A DNA stretch of 64,000 nt, from positions 1 to 64,000 of the forward strand of contig NZ_JAFMTY010000008.1 in the NCBI RefSeq assembly GCF_017329605.1, in the 5' to 3' direction. Below the pieces are notes generated by a model that was not told the origin of the DNA, searched no databases, and was given only the letters and a program-made list of their open reading frames with translations. The position numbers and the translations under genes are program-made. Source of the stretch: Alicyclobacillus fructus (GTDB lineage Bacteria > Bacillota > Bacilli > Alicyclobacillales > Alicyclobacillaceae). Shown piece after piece: positions 41,753 to 50,135 of the stretch. Numbering within the stretch: the stretch's first letter is position 1; each line of letters starts with the position of its first letter.

Positions 41753-43956
41753 GGGCCATCACCTTCCTCGCGGATTTGCTTGAGATGAATGAACACGGCC
41801 TGCCCGTCTCCCGTCTGGCGCGGGATGACGAGCCCCGAACGCATGAGCGTGTCGCCGCGGAAGCATTCCGCAAAGGGCTCCGCGACATACCGACCGTCGG
41901 GCGCTAGGCCGCGCAGCGCGAGGCGCCTGGGCGGCTCCATGGGGTCCGGATACGTGCAGAAGTAGGCGACGAGCGCCTCGCTCCGATCCGCCGCGACGAA
42001 CATCCAGGCCGCTTCGTGGCCCTCAAAGGGAGACAGGAGGCGGTAGAAGTCGCCGAACTGCACAAGTTCACGCACCGCCTTGTACCTCTCCACCGCCTGA
42101 CGCGCTTCGCGCCGCTCCTCGTCCGAAAAACGGCGCACATCGAGCTCAAACCCGAAGTTGCCGCACATGGCGACGCCCGCGCGAAGCGCGAACGGCGTCA
42201 CGCGCCCCATCTGGTGGTTCGGCACCGCCGACACGTGGGCGCCCATCGTGACGGGCGGAAAGACGAGGCTCGTGCCGTGTTGAATTTTGAGCCTTGCGAC
42301 GGCATCCGTGTTGTCGCTCGTCCAGGTCTGCGGCATGTAGTGAAGCATGCCGAGATCGAACCTGCCGCCGCCCGACGCGCAGTTTTCGAACAGCACGTGC
42401 GGAAACCGGCTGGTGAGCGTCTCCAGTATCTCGTACAGGCCGAGCACGTAGCGATGCGCGGTCTCACGCTGGCGCTCGGGCGGCAGCGCGGCCGATCCGA
42501 CCTCCGTCATCGGCCGGTTCATGTCCCATTTGACGTAATCGACGGCTCCTTCCTCAATGACGCGCGACACCGCATCGACCACAAAGGCGCGCACGTCTTC
42601 GCGCGTGAGATCGAGCATGAGTTGGTGCCTTCGCTCCGATCTCGGCCGATCCGGCACGTGCAGACACCAGTCCGGATGCTCCTCATACAGTTTGCTCTTC
42701 GGCGAGACCATCTCCGGTTCCATCCAGATGCCAAACTGCATGCCAAGCCCGTGAATCTGGTCGGCGAGGTGCCGAAGCCCGTGCGGCAGCTTGCGCGGGT
42801 GCGGCCGCCAGTCGCCGAGCGACGTGCTGTCGTCGTCGCGCTGGCCGAACCAACCGTCGTCGAGGACAAACAACTCCACGCCGAGATCGCGGGCCTGCCG
42901 AGCGATCTCGACGAGATCGTCCTCGTGAAAGTCGAAATACGTGGCCTCCCAATTGTTGATGAGCACAGGGCGGACGCGATCGCGATAGGGCCCCTGGCAC
43001 AACCGCCGGCGGATGGCCCGATGAAACGTGCGCGACATGCCGCCCCATCCCTCGTCCGAGTACACGAGTGCGGCCTCCGGCGTGACGAACGTTTCCCCCG
43101 GTCCGAGCCTCCAGGAAAAGTCCGCGGGATGGATGCCGATCTGCGCGCGCACGTTTTGTCGCATGGGCTCCATCTCACAGGCGCCGACGAAGTTGCCGCT
43201 GTATACGAGGGCGAAGGCGCGCACCTCGCCGCGGTCTTCGGTCGCGTTCGGCGCCGCCAGCGCAAAGAACGGGCTGTGCTTGTGCCCGCTGATGCCCGCG
43301 CGGCTCATGATCTCGTGCCTGCCCGGCCCGAGCGGCACCCGCTCAATGAACCGCTCGCGGATCCACGCGCCGGACAGTTGGATGAAGTCCGCCTCGCGCA
43401 GGTCGAGATCGACCGAGGCGCTCAGCGCCCGGCGCAGAACGAGTGTGCCGGTGCCAGCGTTCTCGAAGCGCGCGTGCCGGCACAGAAGATCGAAGTCCCG
43501 GTAGACGGTGTAAGAGAGAACCACCTGGAGCGAAAGGACCGGATCGACCAGCGTGATCTCGAGCGTATCCGCTTCGAAATCGGATTCGACGTAAAACGCG
43601 GGCAGGCCAGGAAGGCGGGGCTTCCCCGGCTGGATCCGGTGAGAGGCGTACACGAGTTGGGACGCGTGGCTGCCCGAGGGTTGCAACACGTCGTAGGCGG
43701 GATCGCGGTGGTCGCCCGTGCCGTACGACGGATACTCGAGGCGAAGTGAACCGACGTCGGTGGCGCGCAGGTGATCCGGCCTCGGATCGAGCCGCCGCGC
43801 TGCGCGCGCGACGCGCAACAGATCCAGCGCGTCCTCCATCCGAGCCCCCCAGTACAGGTGTTCCAGAAGGCCGTCTTCGCGGACGCGAAACGCGTAGCTC
43901 GATCCCGGCGTCATCAGGTGAAACAGGCGCTCATCCGCGTGAACGATGATGGGCAT
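41749..43956 (-). CDS. GH36 alpha-galactosidase
   Basis: 735 residues, the usual GH36 length, without signal peptide. The catalytic nucleophile Asp lies in YVKWDMNRPMTEVGS and the acid/base Asp in TWTSDNTDA. FVLDDGWFGQRDDD, GIWMEPEMVSP and FENCASGGGRFDLGM are subsite motifs of the bacillar RafA/AgaN group. It releases alpha-galactose from raffinose-type and galactomannan oligosaccharides. With the GH113 mannanase nearby it would debranch galactomannan. ATG follows GGAAAGGA. It heads an overlapping three-gene operon. Confidence 0.93.
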   Translation of the reverse strand: MPIIVHADERLFHLMTPGSSYAFRVREDGLLEHLYWGARMEDALDLLRVARAARRLDPRPDHLRATDVGSLRLEYPSYGTGDHRDPAYDVLQPSGSHASQLVYASHRIQPGKPRLPGLPAFYVESDFEADTLEITLVDPVLSLQVVLSYTVYRDFDLLCRHARFENAGTGTLVLRRALSASVDLDLREADFIQLSGAWIRERFIERVPLGPGRHEIMSRAGISGHKHSPFFALAAPNATEDRGEVRAFALVYSGNFVGACEMEPMRQNVRAQIGIHPADFSWRLGPGETFVTPEAALVYSDEGWGGMSRTFHRAIRRRLCQGPYRDRVRPVLINNWEATYFDFHEDDLVEIARQARDLGVELFVLDDGWFGQRDDDSTSLGDWRPHPRKLPHGLRHLADQIHGLGMQFGIWMEPEMVSPKSKLYEEHPDWCLHVPDRPRSERRHQLMLDLTREDVRAFVVDAVSRVIEEGAVDYVKWDMNRPMTEVGSAALPPERQRETAHRYVLGLYEILETLTSRFPHVLFENCASGGGRFDLGMLHYMPQTWTSDNTDAVARLKIQHGTSLVFPPVTMGAHVSAVPNHQMGRVTPFALRAGVAMCGNFGFELDVRRFSDEERREARQAVERYKAVRELVQFGDFYRLLSPFEGHEAAWMFVAADRSEALVAYFCTYPDPMEPPRRLALRGLAPDGRYVAEPFAECFRGDTLMRSGLVIPRQTGDGQAVFIHLKQIREEGDGP

Positions 43957-44049
43957 CGAAGATCGTCCTTTCCCGTTCGCCGCAGGCTCCTTTCTGCTGG
44001 CGAACCCGTTTGCCGGCGCCGCCTGGAACGAGCGGCCCCCACACCAAAC

Positions 44050-44898
44050 TCAGAGCTTGGCGACTTCATCCCGCCAGTGGTAAATCGGCTGCCAGCCGAG
44101 CGTCTCCTTGGCCCTGCGGTTGGCGAGCAGCGTCTCGTAGCCGTTCGGATCGACGCGGACATCGGTGACCTCGGGGTAGCACGCCGCGAGAAGCTCCCCG
44201 TTTGTCATGTCCATACTCGTCCAGTCCGCGGCGATGTTCAGCTTCACGCAACCCAGTCCGTCCTTCTCCACGGCCAATCGGTAGGCCACCGCGGCGTCGC
44301 GCGCGTCGATGTAGGACCAGAGGATGTTCTTGCGAACCTCCGGTTTTTTGATGAAGTCCGGAAAGTTTCTGTACATGGCGGGCGTGATCACGTTCCCCAG
44401 CCGGAATGCGGCGATCTGCATGCCATAGCGGCGGTGCATCGTCTCCGCGGTCAGTTCGTTCACCACTTTCGACAGGCCGTAGGCGTCCTGCGGCAGCTGC
44501 GGGTGATCTTCGTCCACCGGCACGTATTTCGGCGCAAACGGATGTTTGGCGAACACGAGGCCATAGGAAGATTCGCTCGACGTGATCACGGCCTTCCGAA
44601 TCCCGAGCGATCCGGCCGCTTCAAGCACGTTGTACGTGGACACGGTGTTCAGTTCGAAGGTCGCCGCGTCCGTCCGAATCCCGACGCGCGGCAGCGCAGC
44701 AAGGTGCACGAGCGCGTCGGCGCCCTGAAGCACCTGATAACAATCGCCCAGATCTGTAAGATCCGCGACGATGGTAGGACACAACTCCTCGGCGGGCGGG
44801 CGCGTATCGACGTTCAGCACGTCGTACCCCGCATGAACGAATTCGCGAATGACCCATGGGCCCAACAGGCCGCTGCCTCCCGTGATGACCACGCGCAT
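44050..44898 (-). CDS. NAD-dependent epimerase/dehydratase (extended SDR)
   Basis: 282 residues from ATG 44898, with AGGAGG ten bases before. The nucleotide motif ITGGSGLLGPWV, the catalytic YGLSK (Tyr and Lys) and SSESSYG identify an extended short-chain dehydrogenase. YIDARDAAVAYRLAVE is common in sugar-nucleotide epimerases and uronate dehydrogenases. The length is nearer to uronate dehydrogenase-like members. It is upstream of GH36, with its own -10 box (TACAAT at 44963-44968) and an inverted repeat in the leader. The substrate is not defined. Confidence 0.85.
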   Translation of the reverse strand: MRVVITGGSGLLGPWVIREFVHAGYDVLNVDTRPPAEELCPTIVADLTDLGDCYQVLQGADALVHLAALPRVGIRTDAATFELNTVSTYNVLEAAGSLGIRKAVITSSESSYGLVFAKHPFAPKYVPVDEDHPQLPQDAYGLSKVVNELTAETMHRRYGMQIAAFRLGNVITPAMYRNFPDFIKKPEVRKNILWSYIDARDAAVAYRLAVEKDGLGCVKLNIAADWTSMDMTNGELLAACYPEVTDVRVDPNGYETLLANRRAKETLGWQPIYHWRDEVAKL

Positions 44899-44932
44899 GT
44901 TCCGGTGCCTCCTATCGCGACAAAGTGGATGA

Positions 44933-44946
44933 GCTTGGTTCCAAGC
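44933..44946. promoter_or_regulatory. Inverted repeat in the epimerase leader
   Basis: GCTTGG-TT-CCAAGC is perfect in both arms. It lies 16 bases downstream of a TACAAT -10 box (44963-44968, minus strand) and before the ribosome site, a position that suits an operator. Confidence 0.4.
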
Positions 44947-45052
44947 GGATGACAACGCCTTCATTGTACACCAACGGCGGCTGCGAGGAGGCGCATGAAT
45001 TGCCGCACGCAGGAGACGCTGTGTTCAGAGCGTGCGGAGGGGATGCGATTCC

Positions 45053-45517
45053 ATGGACACGTTCCAGCGGGAGATGACGCACATCCGCGAGCATGGAGAC
45101 GCGATGAACGTCAAGACGCATGTCGTCCTGAGCGAAACGGAGTGCAAGGAAGAGGCCGTCCGGCTGTTCAACGAGATCGCAAAATCCATTCACGAAGGAG
45201 ATTCTGCGCTCGACGCCAAGGTTGTGACCACGGAGTCCGTGGAACTCGTCGTGGCCTTTCTGAACTCGCATTTCTACAGTCCGCGCTTTCAAGTGATGGC
45301 CAAATACCAGAACGGAGTGTTTGACATCCGGGCGAAGGACGGCTTTTGGACACAGGCGCCGGATCAGAATGGCCTGTGGGCGGATTGGCGGGACGAAGAA
45401 AAGCTGTATCAGGGGGAGTTCTCCGAGCCGAAGATGCGCGCCGCCATCGAGAATGCCTTTCTGGGTTGGTATCAACGGATGAAAGAAAACGGAAACGCCG
45501 GCCTCGCCCCTTCGTGA
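45053..45517 (+). CDS. Unknown soluble protein
   Basis: 154 residues, not recognised. It is hydrophilic and mixed alpha/beta, with ETECKEEAVRLFNEIAKSIHEGD, VTTESVELVVAFLNSHFYSPRFQVMAKYQNG and a C-terminal helix rich in charged residues. It has no signal peptide or membrane span. The start ATG 45053 follows GGAGGGG at a slightly long distance. Other in-frame starts (ATG at about 45074 and 45104) are possible. It stands alone between divergent and convergent sugar genes and ends in a hairpin. Confidence 0.65.
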   Translation: MDTFQREMTHIREHGDAMNVKTHVVLSETECKEEAVRLFNEIAKSIHEGDSALDAKVVTTESVELVVAFLNSHFYSPRFQVMAKYQNGVFDIRAKDGFWTQAPDQNGLWADWRDEEKLYQGEFSEPKMRAAIENAFLGWYQRMKENGNAGLAPS

Positions 45518-45529
45518 GGCGGGCCGGCG
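45496..45529. terminator. Hairpin between convergent genes
   Basis: CGCCGGCC at 45496-45503 and GGCCGGCG at 45522-45529 pair across a GC-rich loop that can pair further. It covers the ends of the unknown gene on the plus strand and the barrel protein on the minus strand. Confidence 0.5.
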
Positions 45530-45534
45530 AACCC

Positions 45535-46749
45535 TCAGCGATGGACGCCGCCCAATGCCCATTTGTGACCTCCTGCGGCGACGGACGCGCGCCAAACGCC
45601 CACCCAAGCGCCGAGCGACTGCGCGGCCTCTGCGTCGCCGGCAAACGCCCGTTCCACGTGAACCTCGGTGATGAGATACGACCACGTGGATTCGGCGCCG
45701 CGGTTGACATTCGGGCCTTGCGGCGTCAGGCCGTCGCAACAGGAGCCGTCGGCCGGATCGGCCATGGGGACGCCTTTGTCGTTCTCGCCGTAGAACCAGC
45801 GTTGACATTGCGCCACCAGCCGGCGGTACGATTCATCGCGCGTGGCGCGCCACGCCGATTCGCACGCGATGGCGAGTTGCGCAATCTCCAGCGGCTGCTG
45901 ATCCCACACGGCGGTGTAGCCGGGCGACGCAAAGCCGCGATTGCCGATGGGTCGAAGCCACCCTTCAGGCGCCCGCATGCGAGCGAGGAGACCCTCGAGA
46001 GAAGCTTCCGCCACTTCCCTCCAGCGCGTCTCGCCCAACAGCGCGTAGGCCTCGAAGAGCGCCCACGGCATCACCGCGTTGTCATAGGTCATGCGGTCCT
46101 CAAACCAAGGCCAATCTTCCCGCGCGTGCGCCTCATAGCGAGACACCAAATCGCGCGCGCCCCGCTCCACGACGCCCGGCAGGCGCTGGCGCACGAACGA
46201 CCAGAACTCGGGGACGGCGTCGTCCGCGACGCCGGGTTCGTCGGCGCAGCGCAGGAGCCTCGCGGCCGCGGCGACGACATGGGCGACCCCGCGCACGTGC
46301 GTGAGGCTGAAGGCCGCCTCCAGACCTCGCCGCAGAACTTCCGCGTAGGCCGTCAACCGGGCCGGATCGCGCTCCTCGCACATGCCCACCGCCAGCGCGT
46401 ACACCGACCGCCCCTGGCAATCGTCCGACGGAACTTCAAGCTCAAAACGCCGGTCGTAGGAGACGTTGTTGTGGAACCAGCCGTCGGGCTTCTGAACCCA
46501 AGCCAAGAACGCGAAGTAGATGTCGATGAGCCGCGCGAGATCGGCCGCGTCCTCCTCCAGCCCCCGCTCGCGAGCGTAGCGGAGCCACTCGTACGCAAGC
46601 CAGAGCGCCCGCGCGTTGTCGTCGGTGGAATAGCCCTCCTGGCGGCGAGGAATGCGGCCTATCGCATGCTCGATGAGCCCGGTGTCGTCCGTCATCCGGC
46701 GCAGGTGGTCCAGCGAAACCGGCAGGCGATCAGTGTGCGATGACCGCAA
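45535..46749 (-). CDS. (Alpha/alpha)6-barrel glycosidase-like protein paired with GT4
   Basis: 404 residues beginning with TTG, overlapping the glycosyltransferase stop by 20 bases. The sequence is almost entirely helical hairpins of the six-hairpin glycosidase type: HAIGRIPRRQEGYSTDDNARAL, FLAWVQKPDGWFHNNVSYD, WPWFEDRMTYDNAVMPWAL and PIGNRGFASPGYTAVWDQQPLE. Such proteins are found encoded next to, or fused with, group 1 glycosyltransferases. They lack a proven activity in most cases. Asp and Glu residues in the WFEDRMTYDN and WDQQPLE segments are candidates for a catalytic pair. Overlap with the GT4 gene argues for a joint task. Confidence 0.75.
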   Translation of the reverse strand: MRSSHTDRLPVSLDHLRRMTDDTGLIEHAIGRIPRRQEGYSTDDNARALWLAYEWLRYARERGLEEDAADLARLIDIYFAFLAWVQKPDGWFHNNVSYDRRFELEVPSDDCQGRSVYALAVGMCEERDPARLTAYAEVLRRGLEAAFSLTHVRGVAHVVAAAARLLRCADEPGVADDAVPEFWSFVRQRLPGVVERGARDLVSRYEAHAREDWPWFEDRMTYDNAVMPWALFEAYALLGETRWREVAEASLEGLLARMRAPEGWLRPIGNRGFASPGYTAVWDQQPLEIAQLAIACESAWRATRDESYRRLVAQCQRWFYGENDKGVPMADPADGSCCDGLTPQGPNVNRGAESTWSYLITEVHVERAFAGDAEAAQSLGAWVGVWRASVAAGGHKWALGGVHR

Positions 46750-47923
46750 ACCCCTTCACCCCCGATGCGCGATGACGAGCCCGCAGCGCGACATCCTGGA
46801 ACAACTGCCAATGGCGCTCGCCCACGCGCGGCCACGTCATGTCTTCGCCAACTGCCGAAATCCGCTCGGCGAATTTCGCGCGCACCTCGTCGTTCGTCAG
46901 GATTTCAACGGCCCGATCCGCCAGCGCGCGCGTGTCGCCGTAGGGCACGAGCAGTTCCGGCACGTCCTTCAGAAGGTCGCGCGCGTACGCGTACGGCGTC
47001 GTCAGCACAACCTGTCCCATGCCGACCGCGTAGGCCAGCGTCCCGCTCGTGATCTGTTCCATGTTCGGGTACGGCGTGACGTACAGATCGGCCGCCGTGA
47101 TGAGATCGACGATGTCCGACTCCGACATGTACTGGTTCAGCATCACGACGTGATCGTCCAAATGGAGATCCCGGATGCGCTTCATGAGCGACTCGCGGTA
47201 CGCCTCGCCCTCGCGCTTGACAATTTCGGGGTGCGTCTGACCGGCGATCACGTACAGCGCGTTCGGAACCTCGCGGACGATATCCGGCATCGCGTCGAGC
47301 ATGAACTCAATGCCCTTGCTCGGGCCGAGGAGCCCGAAGGTGACGATGACGGCCCGGTCCTGCCAGCCAAACCGCTTCCGCAAATCGGAGCGCGGCGTGA
47401 CCGAGCGCATTGGCGTACCATGTGGGAGATAGTGGATTTTCGACGGCGAGATGCCAAACGCGTCCACGAGATACTCAATCGCCTGGCGATTCATCACGAT
47501 GATGCGATCGCTTCGCTCGGCGATTTCCTTCTGCACTTCGCGATACGGCGACATGGGCTTTTGAAAGACGGTGTGAAACGTCGTCACAAGTGGTTTGTTG
47601 AGTGCGTCGATGAAGTCGAGGATATACGCCCCTGCTTCGCCGCCAAAGATGCCGAATTCGTGCTGCAGGGATACGACGCCTATGCGGCTGTCGTTCACCC
47701 GCCGCGCGATGCGCGCGTAATCCCGGCGCTCATCGCGGCGCAGGAACCAGTACGAGCGATTGTAGTTCTTCAAGTCCTCGTCCGGGGCCAACATCGCAAT
47801 CACTTGGTCGGCCGCGGACGATCCCGCCGCCCGGCGAACGCTCTGGCGCAAATGATGGGTGTATGTGGCAAGTCCACATTTCCGGGGGACATAAGTGCTG
47901 ACATATCCGATTTCCAACGTCAT
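46730..47923 (-). CDS. GT4-family glycosyltransferase
   Basis: 397 residues with two Rossmann domains of the GT-B fold. The N-terminal part has YVPRKCGLATYTHHLRQSV and QHEFGIFGGEAG. The C-terminal donor-binding part has TFGLLGPSKGIEFML and the nucleotide-sugar region DLYVTPYPNMEQITSGTLAYAVGMG, with the Glu of the E-x7-E motif. The start MTLEIGYVSTYVP is preceded by AGGAGG. The opening KCGLATYT resembles mannosyltransferases that work on oligosaccharides or phospho-sugars, but donor and acceptor are unknown. It forms an overlapping pair with the helical-barrel protein. Confidence 0.85.
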   Translation of the reverse strand: MTLEIGYVSTYVPRKCGLATYTHHLRQSVRRAAGSSAADQVIAMLAPDEDLKNYNRSYWFLRRDERRDYARIARRVNDSRIGVVSLQHEFGIFGGEAGAYILDFIDALNKPLVTTFHTVFQKPMSPYREVQKEIAERSDRIIVMNRQAIEYLVDAFGISPSKIHYLPHGTPMRSVTPRSDLRKRFGWQDRAVIVTFGLLGPSKGIEFMLDAMPDIVREVPNALYVIAGQTHPEIVKREGEAYRESLMKRIRDLHLDDHVVMLNQYMSESDIVDLITAADLYVTPYPNMEQITSGTLAYAVGMGQVVLTTPYAYARDLLKDVPELLVPYGDTRALADRAVEILTNDEVRAKFAERISAVGEDMTWPRVGERHWQLFQDVALRARHRASGVKGFAVIAH

Positions 47924-48117
47924 GCACGCACCACCTCCTGTGTGCTGTCTGGCTCCATTTCGCGACTCGTTCCGACAATGTCACTGTGCGCGAGTACCTG
48001 CGGCTGATATACGTTGAGGAAGCGCAGGGAGAGCAGATCACGGACACACCGCGGTGGAACGTCATGGTGTGCGAGAGGGCAACACCCTGTTAGCACTCGT
48101 TGAAGTCGGCTGCTAAT

Positions 48118-48146
48118 ATTGTAATGCCGACGCGTGTTTCTCGCAA
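48118..48146 (-). promoter_or_regulatory. SigA-type promoter of the GT4 operon
   Basis: TTGCGA at 48141-48146 and TACAAT at 48118-48123 are separated by 17 bp. The leader to the GT4 ATG is about 190 bases. Confidence 0.55.
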
Positions 48147-48326
48147 CGCCAATCCCACCTCCCGTCGCTTGCAATGCTCCGCCACCAGCGCGCACGGCAA
48201 CGCCACCGCGCGCTTCCTGCATTGCCCACTCCACTCTGTCGGCAGGGCCGAACCGCGCACCGGTCTTCTCCCTACCTCTTTCTCCATCTTATCAGAATCC
48301 ATAGGAAATATCCACTAGAAAGGCGA

Positions 48327-48360
48327 AGCGGAGGGGCTCGCCGCCGCAAACCTCTCCGCT
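48327..48360 (-). terminator. Possible terminator after prfC
   Basis: AGCGGAGAGG on the minus strand pairs with CCCCTCCGCT (one mismatch) across about 14 bases, followed by TCGCCTTTC. Stem and tail are moderate. Confidence 0.4.
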
Positions 48361-48454
48361 CCGCCGCGCATGGTAAGTCTGAGGGATAGATTCCTAAGGA
48401 AGAGGCGTCCTCCCACGCATCACGGGAGCGAGACGCTCGCCGTCGGCACACGCC

Positions 48455-50092
48455 TCACTCCTTCGAGCGACCCTGCGCCGCGTCAAGCTCGAATGACGTC
48501 TTGTGCAGGCGCACGTTGGGATTTTTGTCGAGCAACCACTGCATGGCGAATTCGGTCTGGAACAAGAGCACGGTGCGTCCGTCGCGATCGCGCACGACGA
48601 GCGTCGCGTAGCGGTCGAACTGCAGGCTTTCCACAGGTTGCTCCGAGTCCAGCCACCGGGCGAACTGGTACGGCAACCGCACCAGCTCGACGTCGACGCC
48701 GTACTCGTGCTTCATGCGGTAGACGAACACGTCGAATTGAAGCTGACCCACCGCCCCGAGAATCAGGTCCTCCGTACGGTTGGCCTGGCGAAAGACCTGC
48801 ACGGCGCCCTCTTCCGAAAGCTCGGCAATGCCCTTGTGAAATTGCTTGTACTTCATCGCATTCGGCACGGACACCCGCGCGAAATGTTCGGGCGAAAACG
48901 ACGGCAAAGGCGGAAATTCGATAGCGCCGCGCTCGGCGAGCGTATCGCCGATGCGAAAGATGCCCGGATCGTGAATGCCGATGATGTCGCCCGCATAGGC
49001 CTCGTCCACCGTCTCGCGCTCTTGGCCGAAGAACTGCTGCGGCTGCGTCAGCGCGATGCGCTTTCCGGTTCGCACGTGGGTCACGGTCATGCCGCGCTCG
49101 AACTTGCCGGAGCAGATGCGGACAAACGCGATGCGATCGCGGTGCGCAGGGTTCATGTTGGCCTGGATCTTGAAGACGAATCCGGTGAAGACGGGATCGC
49201 CCGGGTGAAGGGTGCCTGCGCTCGTCTCGCGCGGCCCTGGCGCGGGCGCGAACTGGATGAACGACTGCAGGAACGCGGCCACGCCGAAGTTGGCAATGGC
49301 GCTGCCGAAGTACATGGGCGTGAGCTTGCCCTGGCGCACGAGATCGGCGTCGAACGCATCGCCCGCGACGTCGAGCAGCTCGATGTCTTCCTTGAGCTTT
49401 TGCCAAAGCGGTTCGCCGAGGATTTCGGCGAGGGCCGGATCGTCCAAATCCGGCACGTCGACGGACGTCATCTCCTCCGTCCGGCTCGTGAACCGCTCGA
49501 ACCGCCCTTCCATGCGGTGATAGATGCCCTGAAAGTCGGGCCCCATCCCGATGGGCCACGTCACCGGACAAGAGCGGATGCCGAGCACGCGCTCGATCTC
49601 CTCCATCAGCTCGAAGGGGTCTTTGCCGTGGCGATCGAGCTTGTTGATGAACGTGAAGATGGGGATGCCGCGCATGCGGCATACCTCAAACAGCTTGATG
49701 GTCTGGGGCTCGACGCCTTTCGCCGCGTCGATGAGCATGACCGCACTGTCCGCGGCGGCCAGCGTCCGGTATGTGTCCTCGCTGAAGTCCTCATGGCCCG
49801 GCGTATCGAGCAGGTTCAGGCGACAGCCCATGTAGTCGAACTGCAGAACCGTCGAGGTCACCGAGATGCCGCGCTGTTTCTCAATCTCCATCCAGTCGCT
49901 CGTCGCATGCCGCCGCGCCTTCCGCCCCTTCACGGCGCCCGCCTCGCGGATGGCCCCGCCGAACAACAGCAACTTCTCCGTCAACGTCGTCTTCCCCGCG
50001 TCAGGGTGCGAGATGATGGCGAACGTTCGACGGTTCGCATAGGCCCGGCCCTCTTCGCGGACAGCCTCCTGCCTTTCCACTTCCACCGCCAT
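48455..50092 (-). CDS. prfC: Peptide chain release factor 3
   Basis: 545 residues from ATG 50092; an earlier ATG adds 11 residues without a better ribosome site. GTPase motifs are SHPDAGKTTLTEK (G1), QRGISVTST (G2), LLDTPGHEDFSEDTY (G3) and INKLDRHGKD (G4). EF-G-like domains II and III then follow, ending with the RF3 C-terminal domain (QFHKGIAELSEEGAVQVF). It recycles RF1 and RF2 from the ribosome after termination. It is 44 bases after the aldo/keto reductase gene and may share its transcript. Confidence 0.95.
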   Translation of the reverse strand: MAVEVERQEAVREEGRAYANRRTFAIISHPDAGKTTLTEKLLLFGGAIREAGAVKGRKARRHATSDWMEIEKQRGISVTSTVLQFDYMGCRLNLLDTPGHEDFSEDTYRTLAAADSAVMLIDAAKGVEPQTIKLFEVCRMRGIPIFTFINKLDRHGKDPFELMEEIERVLGIRSCPVTWPIGMGPDFQGIYHRMEGRFERFTSRTEEMTSVDVPDLDDPALAEILGEPLWQKLKEDIELLDVAGDAFDADLVRQGKLTPMYFGSAIANFGVAAFLQSFIQFAPAPGPRETSAGTLHPGDPVFTGFVFKIQANMNPAHRDRIAFVRICSGKFERGMTVTHVRTGKRIALTQPQQFFGQERETVDEAYAGDIIGIHDPGIFRIGDTLAERGAIEFPPLPSFSPEHFARVSVPNAMKYKQFHKGIAELSEEGAVQVFRQANRTEDLILGAVGQLQFDVFVYRMKHEYGVDVELVRLPYQFARWLDSEQPVESLQFDRYATLVVRDRDGRTVLLFQTEFAMQWLLDKNPNVRLHKTSFELDAAQGRSKE

Positions 50093-50135
50093 GTGTATCG
50101 CGCCCCGTTTCGTCCGAAATGTCAAACCCGCTGTA

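Larger units (their letters stand above)
47924..48454. other. 530-base region without a supported gene
   Basis: The left third is the leader of the GT4 gene, about 190 bases from its promoter at 48118-48146. A reading frame on the minus strand reaches the GT4 start with a four-base overlap, but I found no start codon with a ribosome site for it. A hairpin at 48327-48360 lies about 95 bases downstream of the prfC stop on the minus strand. I see no further gene; short frames on both strands have poor composition. Confidence 0.6.

Noticed and set aside
47920-48234. Upstream gene of 104 residues overlapping the GT4 start by four bases
   Set aside because: No start codon with a ribosome site is visible, its first part contains the promoter, and its composition is not protein-like; it was kept only as a remark on the leader.
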